DNA of 7,697 nucleotides. Origin: Pseudomonadota bacterium (GTDB lineage Bacteria > Pseudomonadota > Alphaproteobacteria > Sphingomonadales > Sphingomonadaceae). Shown piece by piece: positions 1-6,072 of the stretch (the stretch's first letter is position 1; each line of letters begins with the position of its first letter). A program made the translations under genes and the position numbers. The DNA is taken from the NCBI GenBank assembly GCA_023433445.1, contig JAEZCS010000238.1, positions 1 through 7,697 on the forward strand, in the 5' to 3' direction. Under the pieces are notes generated by a model. The model was not told where the DNA came from. It saw only the letters and a list, made by a program, of their open reading frames with translations, and searched no databases.

Positions 1-732
1 CAAGGCATAAGGCCGGTCGAACTTCTCCGACACGACAAATTGCGCGCAGTTGTAGACGGGGACGCCGCGCGGGGTGCGCCCTTCGAAGGCGCCGCGATGG
101 GCGTGCCCGTGAACGGCAAAGCGGACATTGTCGAAACGATCGATCGCCTCCGCCAGCCGGGAGGAGCCGAGGAATGGGAAGATTTCGGGGGGTTCTCCCT
201 GCACCGTATCGACGACCGGCGCATAATGGAGAACCGCCACGCAACGGTCGGTGCGCAGCGAGCGCAAGGCGTTTTCGAGCTTCCGCGCCTCGTTGATGGC
301 TTCCTCGACAAATGTCTTGATGCCCCTTTCGCCGAAAGCGCCCAACTCGCCACGCCCGAAGCCGCCGACAAAGCCCTTCACACCGGCAAAGCCGACACCT
401 TTTATCTCGACCGCCTGATCGTCCAGCACGGTCACGCCCGCGCCGTGCAGGATGCGGGCGACTTCTTCGGGCTGGCCGCATTCATAGTCGTGATTGCCCA
501 GCACGGCGACGGTGGGAATGGTGCAGGCGCGCAGATCCTCCGCCAGTATCTCGGCCTCTCGCGTCTTGCCGAAATTGGTGAGGTCGCCGCACAGCGCCAA
601 TATGTCGGCCTTTTCCGAAATCTCCTCGAACATTGCGCGGTAGCGATGTTCGGACGTGTCGGTGACATGCAGGTCGCCGATCGCGGCGAGCGTCAGACCT
701 TCATGACGAACGGGTTCATTTGTTGCGGTCAT
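1..732 (-). CDS. Calcineurin-like metallophosphoesterase, 3' end cut by window edge
   Basis: This is a probable metal-dependent phosphoesterase or phosphodiesterase of the calcineurin-like fold; the substrate cannot be told from sequence. Reading leftward from ATG at 732 gives 244 open codons with no stop, so the gene continues past position 1. All metal-binding blocks are present in order: D20-x-H22 (GDLH), G49-D50 (CGDLTN), G79-N80-H81-D82 (GNHD), H169 (LHYAP) and the closing G209-H210-A-H212 (HGHAH). No signal peptide or membrane helix is visible, so it is probably cytoplasmic. The start is supported by GAGGAG four bases upstream, inside the tail of the preceding gene. It overlaps the end of the broken nucleotidyltransferase gene by 17 nt, which implies co-transcription and perhaps translational coupling. 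The last visible block is usually close to the C terminus of this family, so little is probably missing. Confidence 0.9.
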   Translation of the reverse strand, partial: MTATNEPVRHEGLTLAAIGDLHVTDTSEHRYRAMFEEISEKADILALCGDLTNFGKTREAEILAEDLRACTIPTVAVLGNHDYECGQPEEVARILHGAGVTVLDDQAVEIKGVGFAGVKGFVGGFGRGELGAFGERGIKTFVEEAINEARKLENALRSLRTDRCVAVLHYAPVVDTVQGEPPEIFPFLGSSRLAEAIDRFDNVRFAVHGHAHRGAFEGRTPRGVPVYNCAQFVVSEKFDRPYAL

Positions 733-1488
733 GGCTCTCCTCAAGGCCTTTGCCGACCACATCGGCGAAACCCCATTCGGTGATGTCGATCAGATAGTCG
801 CGCGGGGACAGAAGCCGCCCGCGACATACACGGATGTTGGGCACCGGCAGTTCCGCCCGCGTCTGCAAGCGGCCCAGCAGTTCCTCGAACAGCCAGAGCG
901 GAACGCAATGCCGCTCGGTGGGATAGATGAAGCGGAAGTTGAGCAGATGGATCAGCAGCAATTCCCAATGCAGCCCATCGTGTCGAGCAACCACTGCCAA
1001 TTGATCCGATCATGCTGGCGCAGGATGACATGGACGACATCGGCACCGTCATAGCGATACCGATCCTGGATGAATATTTTCGACAGGATGAATTCGGTCG
1101 GCGGTGTAATGCGGACGTTTATGCCATAGACTTCGGCATGATCTTCGGCACGAAACCATTCCTCCGTGACGGGAACACTGGCGGAGGATATGTTATAGAT
1201 TACATCGAAGAAGTTGTTGCCGCGCCAGACCTTTCCGATCCAGCGCTCGTCTTCAAACTCGACTTCATGCCCCAGATGCTTGAAATAAGCGAGGATACGC
1301 GGGGCATCGCCTGCCTTGCAGAAGACGTCGAGGTCTTTTGTCGGGCGCACGATGCCGGTGTGGCAGCCCAGCGCATAGGTGCCCGAAAGCATAAAGGGGA
1401 TGCCGGATTCCACCAGATGCTGGAGGCTTTCGGTGTAGAAGGCCGCTGCATCCGGCGGCGGATCGAAGATCGCTGGGTCTGCTGTCAT
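716..1488 (-). pseudogene. Nucleotidyltransferase-fold protein, interrupted by a single-base frameshift
   Basis: Two overlapping minus-strand frames together make one protein of about 257 residues. The first frame (ATG at 1488) gives residues 1-171 with the marks of the MNT/Pol-beta-like nucleotidyltransferase fold: a Gly-rich LSGTYAL segment (34-40; the usual Gly-Ser is Gly-Thr), KDLDVF with acidic D52 and D54, a possible third carboxylate in FFDVIYN (D95), and DRYRYDGADVVHV (142-154). It then reads DTMG, goes out of frame and stops at 952-954. The other frame continues at once with LHWELLLIHLLNFRF and ends at TGA 716-718, just inside the metallophosphoesterase start. Adding one G to the GGG at 974-976 (minus-strand sense) joins them as DTMGLHWELLL. 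No Shine-Dalgarno precedes 1488. The substrate is unknown; toxin-antitoxin or resistance-type nucleotidyltransferases share the fold, but nothing here supports either role. The break may be a mutation or a sequencing error. Confidence 0.8.
737..742 (-). promoter_or_regulatory. Ribosome binding site of the metallophosphoesterase gene
   Basis: On the minus strand GAGGAG is followed by AGCC and then the ATG at 732. It is a good Shine-Dalgarno match with a short four-base spacer and lies within the coding tail of the upstream nucleotidyltransferase frame. It fixes the start of the metallophosphoesterase and lets that gene be translated independently of the frameshifted gene before it. Confidence 0.65.
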
Positions 1489-1496
1489 TTCAGCAA

Positions 1497-1530
1497 GGCA
1501 ACGGGCGAAAGGGGCGAGTGTTCCGTTGCC
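1497..1530. repeat. Inverted repeat just upstream of the nucleotidyltransferase start
   Basis: GGCAACGG at 1497-1504 is the exact reverse complement of CCGTTGCC at 1523-1530, separated by an 18-base loop. In minus-strand RNA the hairpin would end eight bases before the ATG at 1488, in the 60-nt gap after the TPR gene. No T-tract follows, so a classic intrinsic terminator is unlikely. An RNA-processing, attenuating or translation-modulating role is possible but unproven. Confidence 0.45.
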
Positions 1531-1532
1531 CT

Positions 1533-1560
1533 CCAGGGGACTATTCGATCAAACCCCTGG
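1533..1560. repeat. Inverted repeat spanning the stop codon of the TPR gene
   Basis: CCAGGGG at 1533-1539 is the exact reverse complement of CCCCTGG at 1554-1560, with a 14-base loop that contains the TGA stop (1549-1551 read on the minus strand). It sits two bases from the neighbouring inverted repeat, so TPR-gene mRNA would carry two hairpins in a row. No U-rich tail follows. It could be a 3'-stabilising or weak termination structure. Confidence 0.4.
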
Positions 1561-2508
1561 CACGCCCAGCAGCCTGGCCTCTTCCTTCAGCCGTCCGGCC
1601 TGCGCCGGGTTGGCCTTGCGCGCAGCCTCATAAGCTGCCTGCGCCTTTGCCGTTTCGCCGAGCGTCATGCGGCTGCGCATCAGCATGATCCAGCCGTCGA
1701 CATTGCCGGGATTGGCCTTGAGCCTGGCTTCAAGCCCCGACACCATGCCTTCGATCATCGCGTCCTGCTGCCCCTTGGGGAGCTGCGCGGCGGCCTGCAT
1801 CTGCTCGCGGCTCGGGCCCGGGATCGCCGCCGTGGCGACTGATCCTCCCAAGGCCGATCCAATGGCCGGATGCGGCGCGGTGGGCTTTACCGCGGCGAGG
1901 CGTTCCTTCACGTCGATGCCATTGATCTTGCCGACCTGCTCGATCGTCCGCCGCAGGTCCGCTTCCCACGGCGCGCCCGGCGGCGTGTCGACGAGCAGCG
2001 CCAGCCAGTCGCGGATGGCGCCCTCATGATCCTTGGCAAGGTCCTTGCGGACGGCGAGGAAATAGCGGGCGCGGGGCTCCTTGGGATCGAGCTTGATCGC
2101 CTTGTCGAAAGCATCCGCTGCTTCCCTGGGCATCGGGTCACGCTCGCTCGCCATCACCAGCGCCTCGCCGAGCGATGACCAGAAGGTCGCATTGTCCGGG
2201 GCCAGCTTGACCGCGCGGCGATAAGCCCGCGCCGCGTCGGCATGGCGGGCGCTTTCGAAATAGGCCCAGCCAAGCATCTGCCAGCCTTCCGCGTCGTTGG
2301 GATTGGCGCCCACCCGCTCCTGCAAGCCGCGGATGGCGCTTTCGGGATCGGAAGGCTGCTGCCCCGCCGCCGCGAAGGGTGCAGATGCCGATGCCGATGC
2401 CGCCTCGGCCTTTTCCGGCCGGTCGCGCCAGACATTATAGCCCACTGACACAATTGCCAGTCCGGCCGCTCCGATAAGAGCCATGCGCCCCACGCTCAGC
2501 TTCGTCAC
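1549..2508 (-). CDS. Membrane-anchored TPR protein, CycH/CcmI/NrfG-like cytochrome c biogenesis factor
   Basis: This is a probable periplasmic TPR chaperone that holds apocytochrome c for heme attachment; the assignment rests on architecture and context, not on a catalytic motif. From GTG at 2508 it has about 319 residues: an N-terminal anchor (roughly 9-26, MALIGAAGLAIVSVGYNVW), an Ala/Ser linker (about 36-48), three consecutive TPR-like units at about 71-104 (EGWQMLGWAYFESARHADAA), 105-141 and 142-176, a Pro/Ala-rich spacer near 208-235, and another TPR at about 269-302 (DGWIMLMRSRMTLGETAKAQ). GTG at 2514 is also in frame, but GGGGAA directly abuts it; the same GGGGAA lies six bases before GTG 2508, which I prefer. 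The gene has no ccm neighbours in view and is divergent from an operon that encodes a multiheme cytochrome c, which favours a dedicated maturation role. A general TPR scaffold is the alternative. Confidence 0.75.
   Translation of the reverse strand: MTKLSVGRMALIGAAGLAIVSVGYNVWRDRPEKAEAASASASAPFAAAGQQPSDPESAIRGLQERVGANPNDAEGWQMLGWAYFESARHADAARAYRRAVKLAPDNATFWSSLGEALVMASERDPMPREAADAFDKAIKLDPKEPRARYFLAVRKDLAKDHEGAIRDWLALLVDTPPGAPWEADLRRTIEQVGKINGIDVKERLAAVKPTAPHPAIGSALGGSVATAAIPGPSREQMQAAAQLPKGQQDAMIEGMVSGLEARLKANPGNVDGWIMLMRSRMTLGETAKAQAAYEAARKANPAQAGRLKEEARLLGVPGV
2384..2401. repeat. Three perfect tandem GATGCC hexamers in the TPR gene linker
   Basis: GATGCC occurs three times head to tail. 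On the minus strand it encodes alternating Ala and Ser in the flexible linker after the membrane anchor of the TPR protein. Changes in copy number would add or remove Ala-Ser pairs without shifting the frame, so length variation between strains would probably be tolerated. Confidence 0.6.
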
Positions 2509-2514
2509 TTGCAC

Positions 2515-2648
2515 TTCCCCGATAACTCAACTGCTCTCTAGCGTGACGCAGCGGAATTGATAGAGTGCCCCAAGACTTGATCCGCGCACCATAAACCGGC
2601 AGGGCATGGCCGGGGCTGCGAGTGATCTCGCAAGAGGGGGAAAATTTG
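2515..2648. promoter_or_regulatory. Divergent intergenic region between the TPR gene and the electron-transfer operon
   Basis: These 134 bases must hold the promoters for both directions, because the genes on either side are transcribed away from each other. I could not find a convincing -35/-10 pair in either direction. Visible elements are two TTGAT copies in direct orientation 20 bp apart (2557-2561 and 2577-2581), an inverted repeat CCGGC/GCCGG (2596-2600 and 2609-2613, 8-base loop), and a hairpin TGCGAG-TGAT-CTCGCA (2617-2632) that ends just before the ribosome binding site of the plus-strand gene. The regulator is unknown; the TTGAT copies do not form an FNR-type TTGAT-N4-ATCAA palindrome. 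Confidence 0.4.
2634..2640 (+). promoter_or_regulatory. Ribosome binding site deciding the start of the flavin/CNB/ferredoxin gene
   Basis: GAGGGGG ends eight bases before GTG at 2649. It makes GTG 2649 (or the adjacent in-frame TTG at 2646) the likely start rather than the in-frame GTG at 2622, which would place this site inside the coding region and add nine residues before the Rossmann strand. Confidence 0.6.
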
Positions 2649-5174
2649 GTGACTGACCGCGTGCGTATCGCGATCGTCGGGTCGGGGCCGGCGGGAATGA
2701 GCGCGGCCGCACGCGCGGCGCAGCTGGGCATTTCCCATCTGCTGATCGAAAAGACGGACCATCTGTCCGACACGATCTTCAAATATCAAAAGGGCAAGCA
2801 TGTGATGGCGACGCCCAGCCAGCTCGTGCTCCGTTCCGACTTCGATTTCGACGCTGGCAAGCGCGAGGCGATCCTTGGCCGCTGGAACGAGCAGGCCGCC
2901 GCGCAAGGGCTCAACGTCGCCTATAATGCAGAGGTGAAGGCGATCACCGGCACCGGCGATCCCATCCCCGGCAGCGTGCAGAAGATCGTCGAGCGCAAGC
3001 GCGACGGGACCACCGATACCAAGGAAATCCAGCGCCTCGCCCCGCCCTACCGCCTCACCCTGACCGATGGGCGCGAGATTATCGCCGACGCCGTCATCAT
3101 GGCGATCGGTACGCAGGGCAATCCCAATTTGATGCGCGTGCCCGGCGGGGACTTGCCCCATGTCCAGTATCAGCTGGACGATCCCGCCGAATATAATGAC
3201 GAACATATCTTCGTCGTCGGCACGGGGGACGCAGGCATCGAAAACGCCATGGGCCTTGCCGCCGACGAGGCGCAGGGCAATGTCGTCACCATTCTCAACC
3301 GGGGGACGGAGTTCGCCAGCGCCAAGCCCGCCAACGTCAAGGCGCTGATGGCCGCCGCAGAGGCCGGCCGCCTCAACATCATGACCGAAAGCACCACGGC
3401 AAAGATCGAGCCGGGCTTCATCACGCTCGACAGCCGCGATGGCGAGGTGAAGATGAAGTGCGACCGCATCATCGCGCGCATGGGGTCGGCCCCGCCGCGC
3501 GGCTTCGTCGAAGGCTGCGGCATCGAATTTACCAGCAACGACCGCCTCGCCTTCCCGAAGCTGTCGCCCGTGTTCGAAAGCACCGCGCCCGGCATCTTCG
3601 TCATCGGCGCGCTGGCGGGCTATCCGCTGATCAAACATTGCATGAACCAGGGCTATGACGTCGTTGAATATATCAACGGCAATCGCGACCTGAAGCCCGC
3701 CGACGAACCCATCCTCGCCGCCAAATTCGCCGCCCTGCCGGAAAAGCGCGACGTTGCGGAGTGGCTGGAGTTCCTGCGCACCAACGTCTCCATCCTCGAA
3801 GGGCTGTCCCCGCTCCAGATGCGCGAGTTCATGCTGGACAGCGAAGTGCGCGCCTATCGCGCCGGGGCCGTCATCTTCGAAAAGCATGACTCCGGCTCCT
3901 CCCTGTTCGGCATCGCGCAGGGGCAGGCGCTGGTGGAGGTCGCGCCCAACACGAACGTCGCCATCGACGCCGGGTCCATCTTTGGCGAGGTCGGTCTCAT
4001 CTCCGGCCGTCGTCGCGGCTCGACCGTGCGCGCGGGAACGGATTCGATCATGGTGGAGGTGTCGCGCACCGCGGCGCTGAAGCTCATGTCCTCCAACCCG
4101 CCCGCCAAGCGCGCCATCACCCGCATCTCGACCGAGCGCCAACTGCTCCAGATGTTCGGTTCGGGGCTGACCCCCGCCGACCTCGCCGAGGTGCTCGACA
4201 CTGCGGAAATCAAGACGGTGAAGGCGGGCGAGCCGATCCTGAACGAAGGCGACCTTGGCACCGACATCTATGTGATCCGCGTCGGCTCCATGATCGTGGA
4301 GAAGAAGATCGGCGGGAAGAACGTCTTCCTCTCCTACCTGCCCGCCGGTTCCTATGTCGGCGAAATGGCGCTGATCGCGGGCGGCCCGCGCACCGCCACT
4401 GTCAAGGCGACGGTCAAGTCCGAAGTCATCAGGCTGAACGGCGACGCCTTCGCCCGGCTGATGGCCGCCAAGCCCGCTTTGCTGGAACGCGCCCGCCGCG
4501 ACATGGCCGCGCGGCAGGACGTCAACGCCTTTATCGAAAGCCGCAAGGACAGCTTTTCCACCGTCGTCGACATGTATAGCGAAACGGCGAAGTTCCTGGT
4601 CGACAATGGCATCGGCGAAGCGACCGACGTGCTGCTCATCGACGAACATCTGTGCGTCGGATGCGACAATTGCGAAAAGGCGTGCGCCGACAGCCATGAA
4701 GGGCTTTCCCGGCTCGACCGAGAGGCTGGGCGCACCTACGCCCATCTCCATGTGCCGACCAGTTGCCGCCATTGCGAACATCCGCACTGCATGGCCGATT
4801 GCCCCCCCAACGCGATCCATCGCGGCCCGGACGGCGAAGTGTTCATCGACGAAACCTGCATCGGCTGCGGCAATTGCCAGCGTAACTGCCCCTATGGCGT
4901 GATCCGCATGGACAGCGTGCCGCCCAAGAAGCCGAGCCTGTTGAACTGGATGTTCTTCGGCGCTGGTCCCGGCCCCGGCGAGCCACCGAAGAAATGGAGC
5001 TACAAAAACGCCAAGCCCGGCGTCGAAAAGCCGAAAAAGGCGATCAAGTGCGACATGTGTTCCGGCATTGACGGCGGCCCGGCATGCGTGCGCGCCTGCC
5101 CGACCGGCGCGGCGATCCGCGTGTCGCCGGAGGATTTCCTGACTGTCGCCCGCCTCGATCGGGAGGCGAATTGA
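2649..5174 (+). CDS. Fusion oxidoreductase: FAD/NAD(P)H domain, two cyclic-nucleotide-binding domains, four-cluster ferredoxin domain
   Basis: A soluble cytoplasmic protein of 841 residues with no signal peptide. Residues 1-350 form a two-dinucleotide-fold flavoprotein resembling YpdA/thioredoxin reductase: GSGPAG (11-16) for FAD, GTGDAG (191-196) for NAD(P)H and a closing FAD segment FVIGALAGYP (317-326). The CxxC redox pair of thioredoxin reductases is absent. Residues about 382-496 and 501-623 are two CNB domains with phosphate-binding cassettes FGEVGL/RRRGSTV (445-460) and GEMAL/PRTATV (571-585), each keeping the key Glu and Arg. Residues about 660-825 form a DmsB/HybA/NrfC-type ferredoxin with four cysteine quartets: 669/672/675/679, 706/709/714/718, 737/740/743/747 and 801/804/813/817. 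The likely path is NAD(P)H to FAD to four [4Fe-4S] clusters, with CNB domains as a ligand-controlled hinge. No HTH is seen, so it is not a Crp-type regulator. It is the first gene of the unit and its TGA overlaps the next ATG. Domain calls are firm; electron direction and partner are inferred. Confidence 0.93.
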   Translation: MTDRVRIAIVGSGPAGMSAAARAAQLGISHLLIEKTDHLSDTIFKYQKGKHVMATPSQLVLRSDFDFDAGKREAILGRWNEQAAAQGLNVAYNAEVKAITGTGDPIPGSVQKIVERKRDGTTDTKEIQRLAPPYRLTLTDGREIIADAVIMAIGTQGNPNLMRVPGGDLPHVQYQLDDPAEYNDEHIFVVGTGDAGIENAMGLAADEAQGNVVTILNRGTEFASAKPANVKALMAAAEAGRLNIMTESTTAKIEPGFITLDSRDGEVKMKCDRIIARMGSAPPRGFVEGCGIEFTSNDRLAFPKLSPVFESTAPGIFVIGALAGYPLIKHCMNQGYDVVEYINGNRDLKPADEPILAAKFAALPEKRDVAEWLEFLRTNVSILEGLSPLQMREFMLDSEVRAYRAGAVIFEKHDSGSSLFGIAQGQALVEVAPNTNVAIDAGSIFGEVGLISGRRRGSTVRAGTDSIMVEVSRTAALKLMSSNPPAKRAITRISTERQLLQMFGSGLTPADLAEVLDTAEIKTVKAGEPILNEGDLGTDIYVIRVGSMIVEKKIGGKNVFLSYLPAGSYVGEMALIAGGPRTATVKATVKSEVIRLNGDAFARLMAAKPALLERARRDMAARQDVNAFIESRKDSFSTVVDMYSETAKFLVDNGIGEATDVLLIDEHLCVGCDNCEKACADSHEGLSRLDREAGRTYAHLHVPTSCRHCEHPHCMADCPPNAIHRGPDGEVFIDETCIGCGNCQRNCPYGVIRMDSVPPKKPSLLNWMFFGAGPGPGEPPKKWSYKNAKPGVEKPKKAIKCDMCSGIDGGPACVRACPTGAAIRVSPEDFLTVARLDREAN
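5161..5166 (+). promoter_or_regulatory. Ribosome binding site of the cytochrome b-like gene
   Basis: GGGAGG lies seven bases upstream of ATG 5174, inside the last codons of the preceding gene. With the TGATG stop/start overlap it fixes the start at 5174. The frame is open further upstream (to an in-frame start at 5084), but that stretch lies within the ferredoxin-coding region and has no comparable site. Confidence 0.75.
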
Positions 5175-6064
5175 TGGCGACCCGTGCATCTGGCCGCGCC
5201 GCTGCCCAGCCGCGACGGGCCAAGGGCGAAGTGCTGCATGACGGCTTCCTGCGCCACGCGAACTTCCGCTGGCTCAGGATCGCGACGATCATCTGCCTCG
5301 TCTCTGTCGCCAGCTATCTGTTGATCGACGTCACCCCGCGCCACAATGGCGGCAGTTGGTACGGTTACATCATGGGCACGATCGGCGTCGGGCTGATCCT
5401 GTGGCTCACGCTGCTCGGCCTGCGCAAGCGGGCCATGACGCGCGGCCGCTGGTCGTTGAAGGCATGGACCAGCGCCCATGTCTATCTGGGTTTGAGCCTG
5501 ATCGTCATCGGCACGCTGCATACTGGCTTCCAGCTTGGGTGGAACGTCCACACGCTTGCCTATGCGCTGATGATGCTGGTCATCCTGTCGGGTCTGTTCG
5601 GCATCATCGTCTATGCGACGCTCCCCACCGCGCTCAGCAACAACCGCGCGGAAATGACGCAGGTGCAGATGCTCGAAGCCATCCGCGCCATCGACCGCCA
5701 GTTGCATGAGACCGCCCAGCCCCTGCCCCACGATCAGGCGGCGCTGGTGCGCCAGTCGCTGGAGGATGATCCATTCGGCGGCAGCCTGCTCGCACGCCTG
5801 TCGGGCCGTTACCCGCGCTGCGCCACTGCCCGCGCGCAGGCCAGTCTGCGCCACTGGACCGCCGACCATCCCGACACCGGCAATCAGCCGCTGGAAAAGG
5901 TCGACGCCCTGCTTGAACGCAAGCAGGCCATGCTCGCCCGGCTGCGCCGTCACCTGAAGCTCAAGGCGCTGCTGGAAATCTGGCTCTACGTCCATGTGCC
6001 CGCCACCTTTGCCCTGCTGGCCGCGCTGACAGCGCATATCGTCAGCGTCTTTTTCTACTGGTGA
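5174..6064 (+). CDS. Five-helix membrane protein, probable diheme cytochrome b
   Basis: A 296-residue integral membrane protein, most likely the bridge between the cytoplasmic ferredoxin and the periplasmic cytochrome c. A basic N terminus precedes hydrophobic helices at about 31-52, 61-83, 98-120, 125-150 and 268-294. Helix 3 holds H102 and H116 and helix 5 holds H274 and H288: two His-X13-His pairs, the spacing used by cytochrome b proteins to bind two stacked hemes. By the positive-inside rule (basic 84-97 and 250-264 inside) helices 3 and 5 both run from inside to outside, so H102/H274 would bind a cytoplasmic-side heme and H116/H288 a periplasmic-side heme. A loop of about 118 residues (150-268) between helices 4 and 5 faces the cytoplasm and could dock the ferredoxin. 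The ATG overlaps the previous TGA by one base. I do not recognise a named family; the heme assignment is inferred from histidine spacing. A quinone site is possible. Confidence 0.85.
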   Translation: MATRASGRAAAQPRRAKGEVLHDGFLRHANFRWLRIATIICLVSVASYLLIDVTPRHNGGSWYGYIMGTIGVGLILWLTLLGLRKRAMTRGRWSLKAWTSAHVYLGLSLIVIGTLHTGFQLGWNVHTLAYALMMLVILSGLFGIIVYATLPTALSNNRAEMTQVQMLEAIRAIDRQLHETAQPLPHDQAALVRQSLEDDPFGGSLLARLSGRYPRCATARAQASLRHWTADHPDTGNQPLEKVDALLERKQAMLARLRRHLKLKALLEIWLYVHVPATFALLAALTAHIVSVFFYW

Positions 6065-6072
6065 GCGCGACC

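Noticed and set aside
40..783. A 247-codon plus-strand open frame at the left end
   Set aside because: It lies opposite the metallophosphoesterase, whose complete set of metal-binding motifs identifies the minus strand as coding.
970..980. Programmed ribosomal frameshifting in the nucleotidyltransferase gene
   Set aside because: The run is only three G and there is no slippery heptamer of the X-XXY-YYZ type and no evident downstream pseudoknot. A mutation or sequencing error is simpler.
1497..1560. Rho-independent terminator after the TPR gene
   Set aside because: Both stems lack a T-tract on the minus strand and the first stem includes the stop codon in its loop, so they are reported only as inverted repeats.
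1012..1842. A 276-codon plus-strand open frame
   Set aside because: It crosses antisense to two minus-strand genes with recognisable domains and shows no motif of its own.
2557..2581. FNR/CRP-type operator upstream of the electron-transfer operon
   Set aside because: The TTGAT copies are in direct orientation 20 bp apart and no TTGAT-N4-ATCAA or TGTGA-N6-TCACA palindrome is present.
2622..2648. Upstream GTG start at 2622 for the flavin/CNB/ferredoxin gene
   Set aside because: It would put the strong GAGGGGG ribosome binding site inside the coding region and lacks a site of its own; GTG 2649 has that site at eight bases.
3789..4544. A Crp/Fnr-type transcription factor in the CNB region
   Set aside because: There is no helix-turn-helix after either CNB domain; the frame continues directly into a ferredoxin domain.
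2538..5189. An 883-codon open frame on the minus strand opposite the flavin/CNB/ferredoxin gene
   Set aside because: It is a complement of a high-GC coding gene. Its translation is rich in His, Asp, Gly, Ala and Arg without recognisable motifs, while the plus strand shows clear Rossmann, CNB and Fe-S motifs.
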